DNA of 64,000 nucleotides, taken from NCBI RefSeq assembly GCF_024734405.1, contig NZ_CP059556.1, positions 2,232,001 to 2,296,000 of the forward strand. Direction: 5' to 3'. Within the stretch, counting starts at the first letter, position 1. Each line of letters opens with the position of its first letter. The notes below the pieces were generated by a model, which saw only the letters and a program-made list of their open reading frames with translations, searched no databases and had not been told where the DNA came from. Below, piece by piece: positions 63,565 through 64,000 of this stretch. This stretch comes from Saccharopolyspora gregorii. GTDB taxonomy: Bacteria; Actinomycetota; Actinomycetes; Mycobacteriales; Pseudonocardiaceae. The translations under genes and the position numbers were made by a program.

Positions 63565-64000
63565 GAACCCGCCGCGGCGAGGAAGTCGCGGACCGACCGG
63601 GACGCCTCCGCGCGGAACTCGTCGAAGTAGGCGTGCCGGGCGCCGGGCAGCACGTGCAGCGCGGCGTGCGGGATGCGCTGCGCCAGCAGTTCCGCGTTGA
63701 CGACCGGGGCCAGCAGGTCCTCGTCGCCGTGCAGGACGAGGGTGGGCGCCTGGATCTCGGGGAGCCGGTCCCACGCGTCGTGCCGCGCGCTCATCCGCAG
63801 GTGCCGTCGCGCGGCGGCGGCCGTCATGGTCGGGTCGCCGAGCACGGTGCTGTCCTCCGGGGAACCCGTCCACGCGCCGGTGTACATCAGCTCGAACAGC
63901 GCGCGCCGCCGCTGCGCCGGGTCCGGGTTCAGCAGCGAGCGCCGCACCTGCTGGTCGCGCTCGACCGCGTGCTCGCCGCCGGGCGTGGTGCAGCCGAGCA
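63561..64000 (-). CDS. Alpha/beta hydrolase (partial, runs off right edge)
   Basis: About 145 C-terminal residues of an alpha/beta hydrolase. It starts in the window at LGCTTPGGEHAVERDQQVRR, a segment that normally follows the nucleophile strand. The acid lies in APTLVLHGDEDLLAPVVNAE and the catalytic His in VLPGARHAYFDEFRAEASRS. The nucleophile Ser and the N-terminus lie beyond 64000. Convergent with the small membrane protein. Confidence 0.85.
   Translation of the reverse strand, partial: LGCTTPGGEHAVERDQQVRRSLLNPDPAQRRRALFELMYTGAWTGSPEDSTVLGDPTMTAAAARRHLRMSARHDAWDRLPEIQAPTLVLHGDEDLLAPVVNAELLAQRIPHAALHVLPGARHAYFDEFRAEASRSVRDFLAAAGS

Overview
The window is very GC-rich DNA (third codon positions almost always G or C) from an actinomycete. 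The gene content fits Pseudonocardiaceae: NRPS with MbtH, an Scr1-type XRE regulator paired with a DUF397 protein, a type VII-linked RHS toxin and a cinnamycin-type lantibiotic cluster. Saccharopolyspora is a good guess, but genus is inference. No rRNA, tRNA, CRISPR array or insertion sequence was seen.

Layout. 0-9.6 kb: a partial NERD protein, an enoyl-CoA hydratase, a tightly overlapping peptide-type ABC importer operon with an embedded methyltransferase and no ATPase, a secreted GH46 chitosanase behind a 14-bp inverted repeat, an AhpD-like protein, an XRE-cupin regulator, a GlsB-like membrane protein and a membrane-anchored esterase. 10-23.9 kb: a compact NRPS operon. One 3775-residue synthetase (C-A-T-E-C-A-T-C-A-T-TE) is followed by MbtH, an odd acyl-AMP ligase and a cupin with a cysteine-rich tail, all translationally coupled or nearly so. 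24-28.8 kb: primary metabolism, including a GntR regulator divergent from a nitrilase/permease pair.

28.8-40.7 kb is the highlight: a complete cinnamycin/duramycin-type lanthipeptide cluster. On the minus strand lie a histidine kinase and response regulator, then the structural genes in order: lysinoalanine protein (CinN/DurN type), precursor, LanM, Asp hydroxylase (CinX type) and ABC exporter (CinT, CinH), with an SdpI-like gene at the tail. On the plus strand lie a phospholipid methyltransferase (expected self-immunity) and a DedA-family membrane protein, with a convergent SARP activator. The precursor ends in a 19-residue core, CASTCSAGPFTFACDGSTK, which is a clear variant of cinnamycin. 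Three TTCA motifs at exact 11-bp spacing precede the lysinoalanine gene and look like the SARP target.

41-51.3 kb: an MHS transporter, a CoA-transferase/enoyl-CoA hydratase pair, a MatC-like carrier with an IclR regulator, and divergent from it a glyoxylate-type aminotransferase with a fused FAD/FeS 2-hydroxyacid dehydrogenase. This is a probable organic-acid catabolic island. 51.4-58.9 kb: a YbaB-like protein, two small type VII-type proteins, an RHS polymorphic toxin whose C-terminal tip and following immunity gene are much less GC-rich, two small Cys-containing ORFs, and an XRE/DUF397 pair. 58.9-64 kb: a TRAP-type large permease with a short membrane partner, a CitE-like lyase and a class III CoA transferase. 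The CoA transferase and a divergent GntR gene have both lost their 5' ends at one junction near 62.6 kb. A small membrane protein and a partial alpha/beta hydrolase close the window.
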